6,496 bases of DNA from Wenzhouxiangella sp. Lineage in GTDB: Bacteria > Pseudomonadota > Gammaproteobacteria > Xanthomonadales > Wenzhouxiangellaceae. Position 1 is the first letter of the stretch. Each line of letters opens with the position of its first letter. Position numbers and translations under genes: made by a program. Positions 1-5,620 of the stretch are shown here, one piece after another. Location of the stretch: NCBI GenBank assembly GCA_007116585.1, contig SKIE01000312.1, positions 1 to 6,496 of the forward strand. The letters are read 5' to 3'. Below the pieces are notes generated by a model that did no database searches, was not told the origin of the DNA, and worked only from the letters and a program-made list of their open reading frames with translations.

Positions 1-756
1 CAGGGCGCCACTGTCGAGTTCAGCCCGGATGATGTCTTCGGCGTACCAGGCAAAGCCCAGCCCGCGGCAGGCCGCGGCAATCGAGGTGGCCTTGGCGGTC
101 ACCGTCCAGCGTCGTTCGCTGACTCTGGGTGCTTCCGATCCGGCCGGTTGGGTGCCGCTGTCGCGCACGACCAGATGACGGTGGCGGCGCAGGTCGTCGC
201 GCGTGAGCGGACGGTTGAGTTGATGCAGCGGGTGCTGCGGTGCGGCCGCGGCAATGAAGCGCACGCGCGTCAAGGGGTCGCCGATAAACCCCTGCGGAAT
301 GCTTGACGCGATGGCCAGGTCGACCCTGCCGGAGGTCAGCAACTCGGCCGTGCCGCCGAGAACGGATTCATGCAGCTGTACGCGCATGTCCGGCTGTTCC
401 TCCGACAGGCGGTTCAGGCAATCCAGCAGCAGCCAGGTGGGGAAGATGATTTCAGCGGCCACTCGCAGTTCGGTTTCCCAGCCGCCCGCCGCGACCGCGG
501 CCACACGCTCCAGACGTTCGGCTTCCTCGATCAGTGCACGCGCGCGGCGCACCAGCATGTGGCCGGTTTCGGTGAGCATAGCCTTGCGGCCCTTGACTTC
601 CAGCGCCTCCACATTGAGCAAGTCCTCGATCCGGCCCACGGCATAGCTGAGCGTCGACTGCGACTTGTTCAGCGCCAAAGCGGCCTGTGCATAGCCGCCA
701 TGGTCAACGACCGCGACCAGGGCCCGCCATTGCTCCAGCGTGATCCGGGTAGACAT
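1..756 (-). CDS. LysR-family transcriptional regulator (C-terminus cut by window edge)
   Basis: Reading the minus strand from the ATG at 756 gives 252 uninterrupted codons up to base 1. Residues about 5-63 form a LysR winged helix-turn-helix: the recognition-helix stretch KSQSTLSYAV (31-40) is followed by the wing signature GRKAMLTETG (56-65). A linker helix rich in Arg, Ala and Glu follows, and then a periplasmic-binding-protein-like effector domain from about residue 95. LysR proteins are usually about 290-310 residues, so roughly 40-60 residues lie beyond the window. No in-frame start exists between this ATG and an upstream stop at 777-775, so the start is secure, although no good Shine-Dalgarno sequence precedes it. 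It is divergent from the azoreductase gene, the usual layout in which a LysR protein represses itself and activates its neighbour when an aromatic or quinone-like effector binds. The family call is firm; the effector and target are inferred. Confidence 0.93.
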   Translation of the reverse strand, partial: MSTRITLEQWRALVAVVDHGGYAQAALALNKSQSTLSYAVGRIEDLLNVEALEVKGRKAMLTETGHMLVRRARALIEEAERLERVAAVAAGGWETELRVAAEIIFPTWLLLDCLNRLSEEQPDMRVQLHESVLGGTAELLTSGRVDLAIASSIPQGFIGDPLTRVRFIAAAAPQHPLHQLNRPLTRDDLRRHRHLVVRDSGTQPAGSEAPRVSERRWTVTAKATSIAAACRGLGFAWYAEDIIRAELDSGAL

Positions 757-757
757 A

Positions 758-770
758 TCGAAATATTCGA
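758..770. promoter_or_regulatory. Candidate LysR-binding dyad (T-N11-A)
   Basis: The sequence TCGAA-ATA-TTCGA is an inverted repeat with perfect 5-bp arms around a 3-bp centre. It is 13 bp long, starts with T and ends with A, and so matches the general LysR box T-N11-A. It lies just before the LysR start codon (756), where binding would block the regulator's own transcription. The repeat is seen directly; the protein that binds it is inference. Confidence 0.45.
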
Positions 771-778
771 ATGATTAC

Positions 779-792
779 CGCAATATTTTGCG
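779..792. promoter_or_regulatory. Second dyad, CGCAA-N4-TTGCG
   Basis: CGCAA and TTGCG form perfect 5-bp arms around TATT. The AATATT core at 782-787 sits exactly 20 bp, about two helical turns, from the AATATT at 762-767 in the first dyad, so both could be contacted on the same face of the helix by a LysR tetramer. A hairpin role is less likely, because the arms are short and this is an upstream promoter region. Confidence 0.35.
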
Positions 793-833
793 CTTTTTTA
801 TCGACGCAGTGGTCGTTACTTTAAGCTGCTCAA

Positions 834-842
834 GCAAATTGC
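834..842. promoter_or_regulatory. Third dyad, GCAA-A-TTGC, next to the azoR ribosome site
   Basis: GCAA and TTGC flank a single A, repeating the half-sites of the dyad at 779-792. It ends just before the azoR Shine-Dalgarno sequence (845-850). A binding site here would lie in the leader rather than upstream of the promoter, so it could act as an operator. It is short enough to be chance. Confidence 0.2.
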
Positions 843-844
843 AA

Positions 845-850
845 AAGGAG
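845..850 (+). promoter_or_regulatory. azoR ribosome binding site
   Basis: AAGGAG lies 8 bases before the ATG at 859. This is strong, well-spaced complementarity to the 16S rRNA tail and fixes the azoR start. Confidence 0.8.
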
Positions 851-858
851 ATCAACCC

Positions 859-1479
859 ATGAGCGCGCAAACCTTGCTGGTTCTCAAGGCAAGCTTGTTT
901 GGTGATGGTGGTCAGTCGAGTCAGCTGGCCGATGAATTCACGCGTCGCTGGCAGGCCGCCAATCCCGACGGCCGGGTGGTTCAGCGCGACTTGTCCGCTG
1001 ACCCCGTGCCGCATCTGACCGCAGATGTCTTCGCCGGCTTCCAGGCAGCGCCTGAAGATCAGAGCCCGGCGCAGCAGGCCGCGGTGGCGTTGTCGAATCG
1101 TCTGATTGCCGAGCTGCGGAATGCAGATGCCGTGGTGCTGGCGCTGCCGATGTACAACTTCACCGTCCCGTCCACCTTCAAGGCGTGGATGGACCACGTC
1201 GCGCGTGCGGGCGTGACTTTCGAATACACCGAGTCAGGCCCCAGCGGACTGCTTGAGACCGGCCCTCTGTATGTGTTCTGTGCCCGTGGCGGTCAGTATC
1301 GCGGCACCGAAAACGATACCCAGTCGCAGCTGATCAGGATGTTTTTTGGCATGCTCGGGTTTTCCGACATGCACTTTACCTACGCTGAAGGTCTGGCCCT
1401 GGGCGAGGAAGCGGCCAAGGCATCGCTGGCGCAGGCGCATCAGGATCTGCAGGCCCTGCCGCTGGGCCAGCCGTCTTGA
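859..1479 (+). CDS. azoR: FMN-dependent NADH:azoreductase (AzoR/AcpD family)
   Basis: This is a 206-residue cytoplasmic flavodoxin-fold enzyme, the usual family length. AzoR enzymes use NAD(P)H and bound FMN to reduce quinones, and azo dyes in vitro, by two electrons, which avoids semiquinone radicals. Visible FMN-site motifs are the N-terminal Ser-rich phosphate loop after the first strand (S12, S20, S21), PMYNF at 97-101 and ARGG at 142-145 (SRGG in E. coli AzoR). The stretch WMDHVARAGVTFEYT (110-124) and the following GPSGLL are highly typical of the family. The start is supported by AAGGAG 8 bases upstream. The pirin gene follows after 17 bp with its own strong ribosome site, so the two are probably co-transcribed. 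Control by the divergent LysR gene is likely but inferred. The natural substrate is unknown. Confidence 0.93.
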   Translation: MSAQTLLVLKASLFGDGGQSSQLADEFTRRWQAANPDGRVVQRDLSADPVPHLTADVFAGFQAAPEDQSPAQQAAVALSNRLIAELRNADAVVLALPMYNFTVPSTFKAWMDHVARAGVTFEYTESGPSGLLETGPLYVFCARGGQYRGTENDTQSQLIRMFFGMLGFSDMHFTYAEGLALGEEAAKASLAQAHQDLQALPLGQPS

Positions 1480-1482
1480 TGG

Positions 1483-1489
1483 AAGGAGG
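1483..1489 (+). promoter_or_regulatory. Pirin gene ribosome binding site, decides the start
   Basis: AAGGAGG, a near-perfect Shine-Dalgarno sequence, sits 7 bases before the ATG at 1497. In-frame TTG (1476) and ATG (1479) lie upstream of or abut this site, have no such element of their own, and would place the Shine-Dalgarno sequence inside the coding region. The ATG at 1497 is therefore the better start. Confidence 0.85.
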
Positions 1490-1496
1490 AAAAAGC

Positions 1497-2366
1497 ATGA
1501 GCCATCAGCCAAGATCAGTCCAGCGCGTTATCGCATCGCAGGCCACTTCAGACGGGGCTGGCGTCAAGCTGCGCCGCAGCGTGGGAGCCAGCGGTTTTGC
1601 CCGGCTCGACCCGTTTTTGATGCTCGACGAGTTTTTCTCGGATGATCCGGACGACTATCTGGCCGGCTTTCCGGACCATCCCCATCGCGGTTTCGAAACG
1701 GTGACCTACATGCTCGACGGCCGCATGCAGCACCGCGATCATCTGGGCAACACGGGCGATCTGGGGCCCGGCTCGGTCCAGTGGATGACGGCTGGACGCG
1801 GCGTGATTCATTCCGAGATGCCGCAGCAGAGCGAAGGCCGCATGCGCGGCTTCCAGCTCTGGATCAACCTGCCGGCGGCCGAGAAAATGCGCCCGGCTGA
1901 ATATCGAGACATCCCGGCCGATGCGGTGCCCGAGCTGGAGTTTGGCGGCGGCCGTGCGCGGGTGATAGCCGGTCGTCTGCACCTGGACGGCAGCGAACAG
2001 GGCGGTGTCGTCAACGCACAAGGCGGCGAAATGGCGACCGACCCGTTGTTTGCCGACCTGCACCTCGCCCCGGGCGCTGAAGTGGAGGTGGCCATTCCCG
2101 CCGGCTACAACAGCCTGGTCTATGTCTATGAAGGCGAGGTGTCAGCAGCGGGGCAGGCAGTGCCCAGGCGAGCGGCCGCGGTGCTGGGTGACGGCGACAG
2201 CGCACATCTGACTGCTGGCGCGGAAGGCGGCCGGCTACTGCTGCTGGCCGGCCGGCCGCTCAATGAACCGGTGGTTCAGTACGGACCGTTCGTCATGAAC
2301 ACGCGCGAGCAAATCGAGCAGGCCATGGCCGACTATCGCAGTGGCCGCTTGACGGACGCGGCCTAA
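1497..2366 (+). CDS. Pirin family protein (bicupin)
   Basis: From the ATG at 1497 the protein is 289 residues, normal for pirins. The N-terminal cupin carries the complete metal site: HPH at 61-63 (H61, H63), then H105 and E107 in GVIHSEMP, matching the His, His, His, Glu iron ligands of human pirin (H56, H58, H101, E103). Other family hallmarks are PFLMLDEFF (39-47), PHRGFETVTYML (62-73), the AGRGVIHSEMP block and LWINLP (121-126). The second, metal-free cupin spans about 150-290. Bacterial relatives such as YhhW can show quercetin 2,3-dioxygenase activity, while others have no assigned reaction. Placement directly behind azoR suggests a shared role in handling flavonoid- or quinone-like aromatics, which is inference. 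No signal peptide is seen, so it should be cytoplasmic. It converges on the DUF1543 gene, 7 bp away. Confidence 0.93.
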   Translation: MSHQPRSVQRVIASQATSDGAGVKLRRSVGASGFARLDPFLMLDEFFSDDPDDYLAGFPDHPHRGFETVTYMLDGRMQHRDHLGNTGDLGPGSVQWMTAGRGVIHSEMPQQSEGRMRGFQLWINLPAAEKMRPAEYRDIPADAVPELEFGGGRARVIAGRLHLDGSEQGGVVNAQGGEMATDPLFADLHLAPGAEVEVAIPAGYNSLVYVYEGEVSAAGQAVPRRAAAVLGDGDSAHLTAGAEGGRLLLLAGRPLNEPVVQYGPFVMNTREQIEQAMADYRSGRLTDAA

Positions 2367-2373
2367 AACCTGG

Positions 2374-2934
2374 TCAGCGCTTTTCCAGCCACGCGGCAAT
2401 GACAGAGCGTGGCAGCGGGAAATAGCCGTTGGTGACGGCCGGGTTTTCGGCAGCCGCGTCGGGCGTCAGGTGGACGTGGAGATCACCGGCACCGCGGACC
2501 TCGAGCACGTCATCGACGTCGTACAAGTCGTCCTTGTGCACGCTGTCGTGATTCGGCAGCAGCGTCTGCCTTGCTGTTTTCTTGGCCTCGGACTTGTTCG
2601 CCGCGGCCAGCAAGGCATAGGCGTGACGCTCACCAAACTCGCCGGCCCGATAGCCACCGATATTGACAAAGTACAGCCGTGGCTCGGTCCGGCGAGGTGC
2701 GTCAGGCCGCAGGGTCACTTGATAGCCCGCGACTTGATCGACCCGGGCATAGGCATCCATGTGCAGACCCTGAGCCTCGCCAAACCACTGGTCAAGCAGC
2801 TGCGGATAAATGTCTTCGAGCGACTGGCCGACGGCAAAGGCAACGTCGTGCAGCTCGACCTTGCAGCCGGCGGCCCGGCCGCCGAGCAGTACGGCGAACA
2901 GGTGGTTGGTCTGAAGTGATTCCGAGGGTTTCAC
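2374..2934 (-). CDS. DUF1543 domain-containing protein
   Basis: A 186-residue protein with no signal peptide or membrane segment. It matches DUF1543, a family of unknown function: LFAVLLGG (12-19), the C-x-V-E-L-H-D-V-A-F block (24-33), S-L-E-D-x-Y-P-Q-L (38-46), WFG (50-52), and RLYFVNIGGYRAGEFGE (86-102) followed by a Lys- and Ala-rich helix (SEAKKTAR). A second, degenerate half with DLYDVDDVLEV (136-146) follows. The start is a GTG at 2934, the only in-frame candidate before an upstream stop (TGA, 15 bases back); it has no obvious Shine-Dalgarno sequence and leaves about ten unconserved residues before the domain. It is transcribed towards the pirin gene with a 7-bp gap and no visible hairpin terminator between them. 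No reaction can be assigned. Confidence 0.85.
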   Translation of the reverse strand: MKPSESLQTNHLFAVLLGGRAAGCKVELHDVAFAVGQSLEDIYPQLLDQWFGEAQGLHMDAYARVDQVAGYQVTLRPDAPRRTEPRLYFVNIGGYRAGEFGERHAYALLAAANKSEAKKTARQTLLPNHDSVHKDDLYDVDDVLEVRGAGDLHVHLTPDAAAENPAVTNGYFPLPRSVIAAWLEKR

Positions 2935-3009
2935 TGACGGGTCTGTTCAATCGGGGTTTGGGGGACGGTTGATTTATGATCCTACTCCAGATGCTTTAGG
3001 CTCGTACAG
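2935..3009. promoter_or_regulatory. Divergent intergenic region, DUF1543 / DUF294 genes
   Basis: These 75 bp separate two divergent starts and must supply promoters for both. On the plus strand TATGAT at 2975-2980 is a good -10 hexamer match (5 of 6), but no -35 match lies 16-18 bp upstream (the stretch there is G-rich), so a factor-dependent or other promoter is possible. A weak Shine-Dalgarno-like TAGG (2997-3000) precedes the ATG at 3010 by 9 bases. No inverted repeat stands out. Confidence 0.35.
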
Positions 3010-4884
3010 ATGGAAGTCGAACAGCTGGAAATCCGCGAACACCTGCGCCGCCATCCGCCGTTCAGCTTTCTGGACGAGGGGCGGCTCAATCGCTTATCGG
3101 GCACGATCGAGATTGCCTATTTCCGCGCCGGCAGCGACATTGTCAAGCTGGGGCAGGAGATCACTGACCTGTACTACATCCGCCAGGGCTCGGTGGAATT
3201 GTTTCGCCGCAGCGGCGAGTTTTACAACCGCCTCGGCGAGGGCGATATCTTCGGCCAGCTCAGCCTGATCAGTCGCCGAACTGCGCGCTATCCTGCGCGC
3301 GCGCTCGAAGACACGCTGATTTACTTTGTGCCGGCCGCGGAGTTTCGTGTCCTGTTCGACGAGGTCGACGAGTTTGCCGACTTCGTTGAAATCGAGGATC
3401 GCACCCGGCTGCGTCAGGCTGGCGTGCGTTCACGCGAAGGCTCGGCCATGATGACGACCCGGGTCGAGCAACTGGTCCATCGTGAGCCGGTCATGATGCG
3501 GGCTTCTGGCAGCGTTGCCGAGGCAGCCCGGCACATGACAGAACAAGACGTGTCCTCGATACTCGTGTGCGCCGATAACGGCGAGGAGTCTGATTCATCG
3601 AAGCTGCTCGGCATCGTGACCGACAGCGACCTGCGCCGGCGCTTGATTGCGCAAGGCCTGGGCTACGACACACCGATCTCTGATGTCATGAGTGAGCAGC
3701 TGGTCAGCGTCGAAGCCGATGCCTTTCTGTTTTCGGCCATGATGGCCATGCTGCGCCATAACGTCCATCATCTGCCCGTGATGCGGCGCTTGCAGCCCAT
3801 CGGTGTCATCGACTTGTCTGACCTGGCGGGCCATGAAACCCGCAACAGTCTGTTCGTGGTCAGGAGCATCAATGACCAGGACAGCCTCGACGGCATGCGC
3901 GAGTTTCTGCCCGAAGTGCGCGGCAGCTTCGTGCGCATGGTCAACGAAGGCGCAAGCGCACGGATGATCGGCAGCGCCATGTCGATGATCGGGCGCGGGT
4001 TCAAACGGCGTCTGGTCGAGCTGGCCGAGGAACGGCTGGGCCCGCCGCCGGTGCCGTATTGCGTGCTGGCCCACGGATCCATGGCCCGCGACGAGCAGTC
4101 GCTGATCACGGACCAGGACAATGCGCTCATTCTGGATGATTCATTTGATCGCCGAGAGCACGACGACTACTTCCGCCAGCTGGCGGAATTTCTGTGCGAT
4201 GGGCTGGCCGAACTGAATTACACGCTGTGCAAGGGCAACGTCATGGCGACCAACCCGGACCTGCGCCAGCCGCTGTCGGTGTGGAAGAAACGTTTCAGCG
4301 GCTGGATCCAGAAACCTGACCGGCCCGCCTTGCTCAACAGCTCGATCTTTTTCGATCTCGACGGGGTCTGCGGCGAGACACGCTTTGCCGATGAACTCAA
4401 GCAATGGGTGGCCGACCAGGCCAGCCAGTCACCGGGTTTTCTGGGCTGTCTTGCCCACAACGCCCAGACCCGCACGCCGCCGTTGGGATTTTTCCGCGAC
4501 TTCGTCCTTGAGAACAGCGGCCGCCACCGGGACTCGCTGGATCTGAAACGACGCGGTACGGCACCCATGGCCGATGTCATCCGCGTTCACGCGCTGGCCA
4601 GCGCCTCGGTCGCGCAGAACTCTTTTCTGCGCCTGGACGACATCGTCGCGGCCGGTTTCCTGACCGGCAACATGGTCGCCGACCTGCGCGATGCGCTGGA
4701 GTTTCTGGCCGGCACGCAGTATCGGCATCATGCCAGGCAGCTGGAAAAAGGTGAGCGCCCCAACAACAAGCTCAACCCGGCCACCTTGAATACGTTTGAC
4801 CGGCGCAATCTCAAGGATGCCTTCCGCGTGCTCAGCCATGCCCAGCGCTTCCTGCGCTTGCGCTACCGGGCTGTGCAAGTCTGA
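3010..4884 (+). CDS. cNMP-binding / CBS / DUF294 nucleotidyltransferase-like protein
   Basis: This 624-residue soluble protein combines sensing and nucleotidyltransferase modules. Residues about 12-125 form a cyclic-nucleotide-binding-like barrel (GSDIVKLGQE, GEGDIFGQLSL). Two CBS motifs follow (about 152-215, with GIVTDSDLRR at 201-210, and about 222-278, with GVIDLSDL at 265-272), a pair that usually binds adenine nucleotides. Residues about 300-440 are the DUF294 GlnD-like nucleotidyltransferase domain with intact GS (356-357), R360, E362 and the D-Q-D pair (D368, D370). The DUF294 C-terminal substrate-binding domain covers about 470-620. The reaction and target are unknown; relation to GlnD suggests transfer of a nucleotide to a protein or small molecule. 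In the cNMP cassette the usual ribose-binding Glu is Gln83, while the phosphate Arg (R93) remains, so ligand choice may differ from cAMP. The exonuclease gene follows after 7 bp, a recurring pairing in proteobacteria. Confidence 0.92.
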   Translation: MEVEQLEIREHLRRHPPFSFLDEGRLNRLSGTIEIAYFRAGSDIVKLGQEITDLYYIRQGSVELFRRSGEFYNRLGEGDIFGQLSLISRRTARYPARALEDTLIYFVPAAEFRVLFDEVDEFADFVEIEDRTRLRQAGVRSREGSAMMTTRVEQLVHREPVMMRASGSVAEAARHMTEQDVSSILVCADNGEESDSSKLLGIVTDSDLRRRLIAQGLGYDTPISDVMSEQLVSVEADAFLFSAMMAMLRHNVHHLPVMRRLQPIGVIDLSDLAGHETRNSLFVVRSINDQDSLDGMREFLPEVRGSFVRMVNEGASARMIGSAMSMIGRGFKRRLVELAEERLGPPPVPYCVLAHGSMARDEQSLITDQDNALILDDSFDRREHDDYFRQLAEFLCDGLAELNYTLCKGNVMATNPDLRQPLSVWKKRFSGWIQKPDRPALLNSSIFFDLDGVCGETRFADELKQWVADQASQSPGFLGCLAHNAQTRTPPLGFFRDFVLENSGRHRDSLDLKRRGTAPMADVIRVHALASASVAQNSFLRLDDIVAAGFLTGNMVADLRDALEFLAGTQYRHHARQLEKGERPNNKLNPATLNTFDRRNLKDAFRVLSHAQRFLRLRYRAVQV

Positions 4885-4891
4885 GTCTTGC

Positions 4892-5620
4892 ATGACCAGC
4901 AAGCCCCAGACGTCAGCATCCAGCGACTGGCCCGCCCGGCTGCGGGAGCTGGGGGCAGCCGCGACCGTGCCCATGCTGCGCGCTTTCTACGAGGCCGGCA
5001 CAGCCGACCCGGACACGCCCCTGAGCGAGGTGGAGTTCGTCGCGCTTGATCTGGAAACCACCGGCCTGGATCCGCAGCAAAGCGCGATTGTCAGCATTGG
5101 CCTGGTTCCCTTTACCCTGCGCCGGATTCGGCTCAGCGGCGCGCGCTACTGGGTTGTTCAGCCGCGCCGTGCGCTGGACCCGGAATCGGTAGTGATTCAT
5201 CGAATCACGCATGAAGAACTGGCCGCCGCTCCGCGCTTTTCGGCCGTGTTGCCGGACCTGCTGCAGGCGCTGGCAGGCTCGATGGTGGTGGTGCATTACC
5301 GCCACATCGAGCGCCCGTTTCTGGACCAGGCCTGCCGCCGCTGGATTGGCGAGGGCCTGATTTTTCCGCTGATCGATACCATGGCCCTGGAGGGCTGGGC
5401 GCTCAAGCGCGGTCGCAGTCGTCTGCAGCGCTTTGCCGACCGACTGGGGGTGCGCTCGCAGCCTTCAGTACGACTGGCTGCCTGTCGCGAGCGCTATCAT
5501 CTGCCGACCTACAGCGCCCACCATGCCATGACCGACGCGCTGGCGACCGCCGAGTTGTTCCAGGCCCAGATCGCCTGGCATTTTCGCCCCGACTGGCGCG
5601 TGGAGCAGCTGTGGCTGTAG
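4892..5620 (+). CDS. DnaQ-like DEDDh 3'-5' exonuclease
   Basis: From the ATG at 4892 the protein is 242 residues. An in-frame start further upstream would sit inside the previous gene and give a Cys- and Ser-rich leader foreign to the family, so 4892 is preferred. Exo I is ALDLETTGLDP (51-61) with D53 and E55; Exo II is HYRHIERPFLD (135-145); Exo III is HHAMTDALATAELF (210-223) with H210 and D215, making this the DEDDh class that removes nucleotides from 3' ends of DNA or RNA using two metal ions. In Exo II the position normally held by Asp (H-N-x-x-F-D) is Glu140. About 45 residues precede the catalytic core. The gene lies 7 bp behind the DUF294 gene with only a weak ribosome site, which points to translational coupling. 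It is more likely an accessory nuclease than the polymerase III proofreading subunit. Substrate unknown. Confidence 0.9.
   Translation: MTSKPQTSASSDWPARLRELGAAATVPMLRAFYEAGTADPDTPLSEVEFVALDLETTGLDPQQSAIVSIGLVPFTLRRIRLSGARYWVVQPRRALDPESVVIHRITHEELAAAPRFSAVLPDLLQALAGSMVVVHYRHIERPFLDQACRRWIGEGLIFPLIDTMALEGWALKRGRSRLQRFADRLGVRSQPSVRLAACRERYHLPTYSAHHAMTDALATAELFQAQIAWHFRPDWRVEQLWL
5602..5605 (+). promoter_or_regulatory. Kinase ribosome binding site inside the exonuclease gene
   Basis: GGAG lies 5 bases before the GTG at 5611, within the last codons of the exonuclease gene. It supports the GTG over the later in-frame TTG (5638) and GTG (5659), and implies that kinase translation is coupled to the upstream gene. 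Confidence 0.5.

Larger units (their letters stand above)
757..858. promoter_or_regulatory. Divergent intergenic region between LysR gene and azoR
   Basis: These 102 bp are clearly richer in A and T than the flanking genes and must hold the promoters of both divergent genes. They contain three short inverted repeats (listed separately) and a T tract at 794-799. No convincing sigma-70 promoter with a proper 16-18 bp spacer was found: the best azoR-side match, TTTTTA at 795-800 with TACTTT at 817-822, is weak at both boxes. A weak basal promoter would fit a LysR-activated gene. The regulatory role is inferred from layout. Confidence 0.6.

Noticed and set aside
254..774. Overlapping plus-strand open frames at the left edge
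   Set aside because: They lie opposite the LysR gene, which has clear helix-turn-helix and effector-domain sequence. Their own products are low-complexity Ser/Arg- or Gln/His-rich.
1548..2063. Minus-strand open frame (171 codons) opposite the pirin gene
   Set aside because: The plus strand encodes a complete pirin with all metal ligands, and the antisense product has no family features.
2227..2260. GGCCGG-rich short repeats near the pirin C-terminus
   Set aside because: They fall in frame in conserved coding sequence (Leu-rich strand followed by AGRP) and reflect codon bias for Ala, Gly and Arg, not a mobile or regulatory repeat.
2367..2373. Possible shared terminator between the convergent pirin and DUF1543 genes
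   Set aside because: The gap is only 7 bp and no GC-rich hairpin with a T run can be drawn across it on either strand. Termination, if present, must lie within the opposing gene or be Rho-dependent.
2470..2972. Plus-strand open frames opposite the DUF1543 gene
   Set aside because: The minus-strand frame carries the conserved DUF1543 blocks; the plus-strand frames show none and are shadows.
3595..4074. Minus-strand open frame (159 codons) opposite the CBS and DUF294 region
   Set aside because: His- and Gln-rich composition is typical of antisense to GC-rich coding DNA. No ribosome site or domain supports it.
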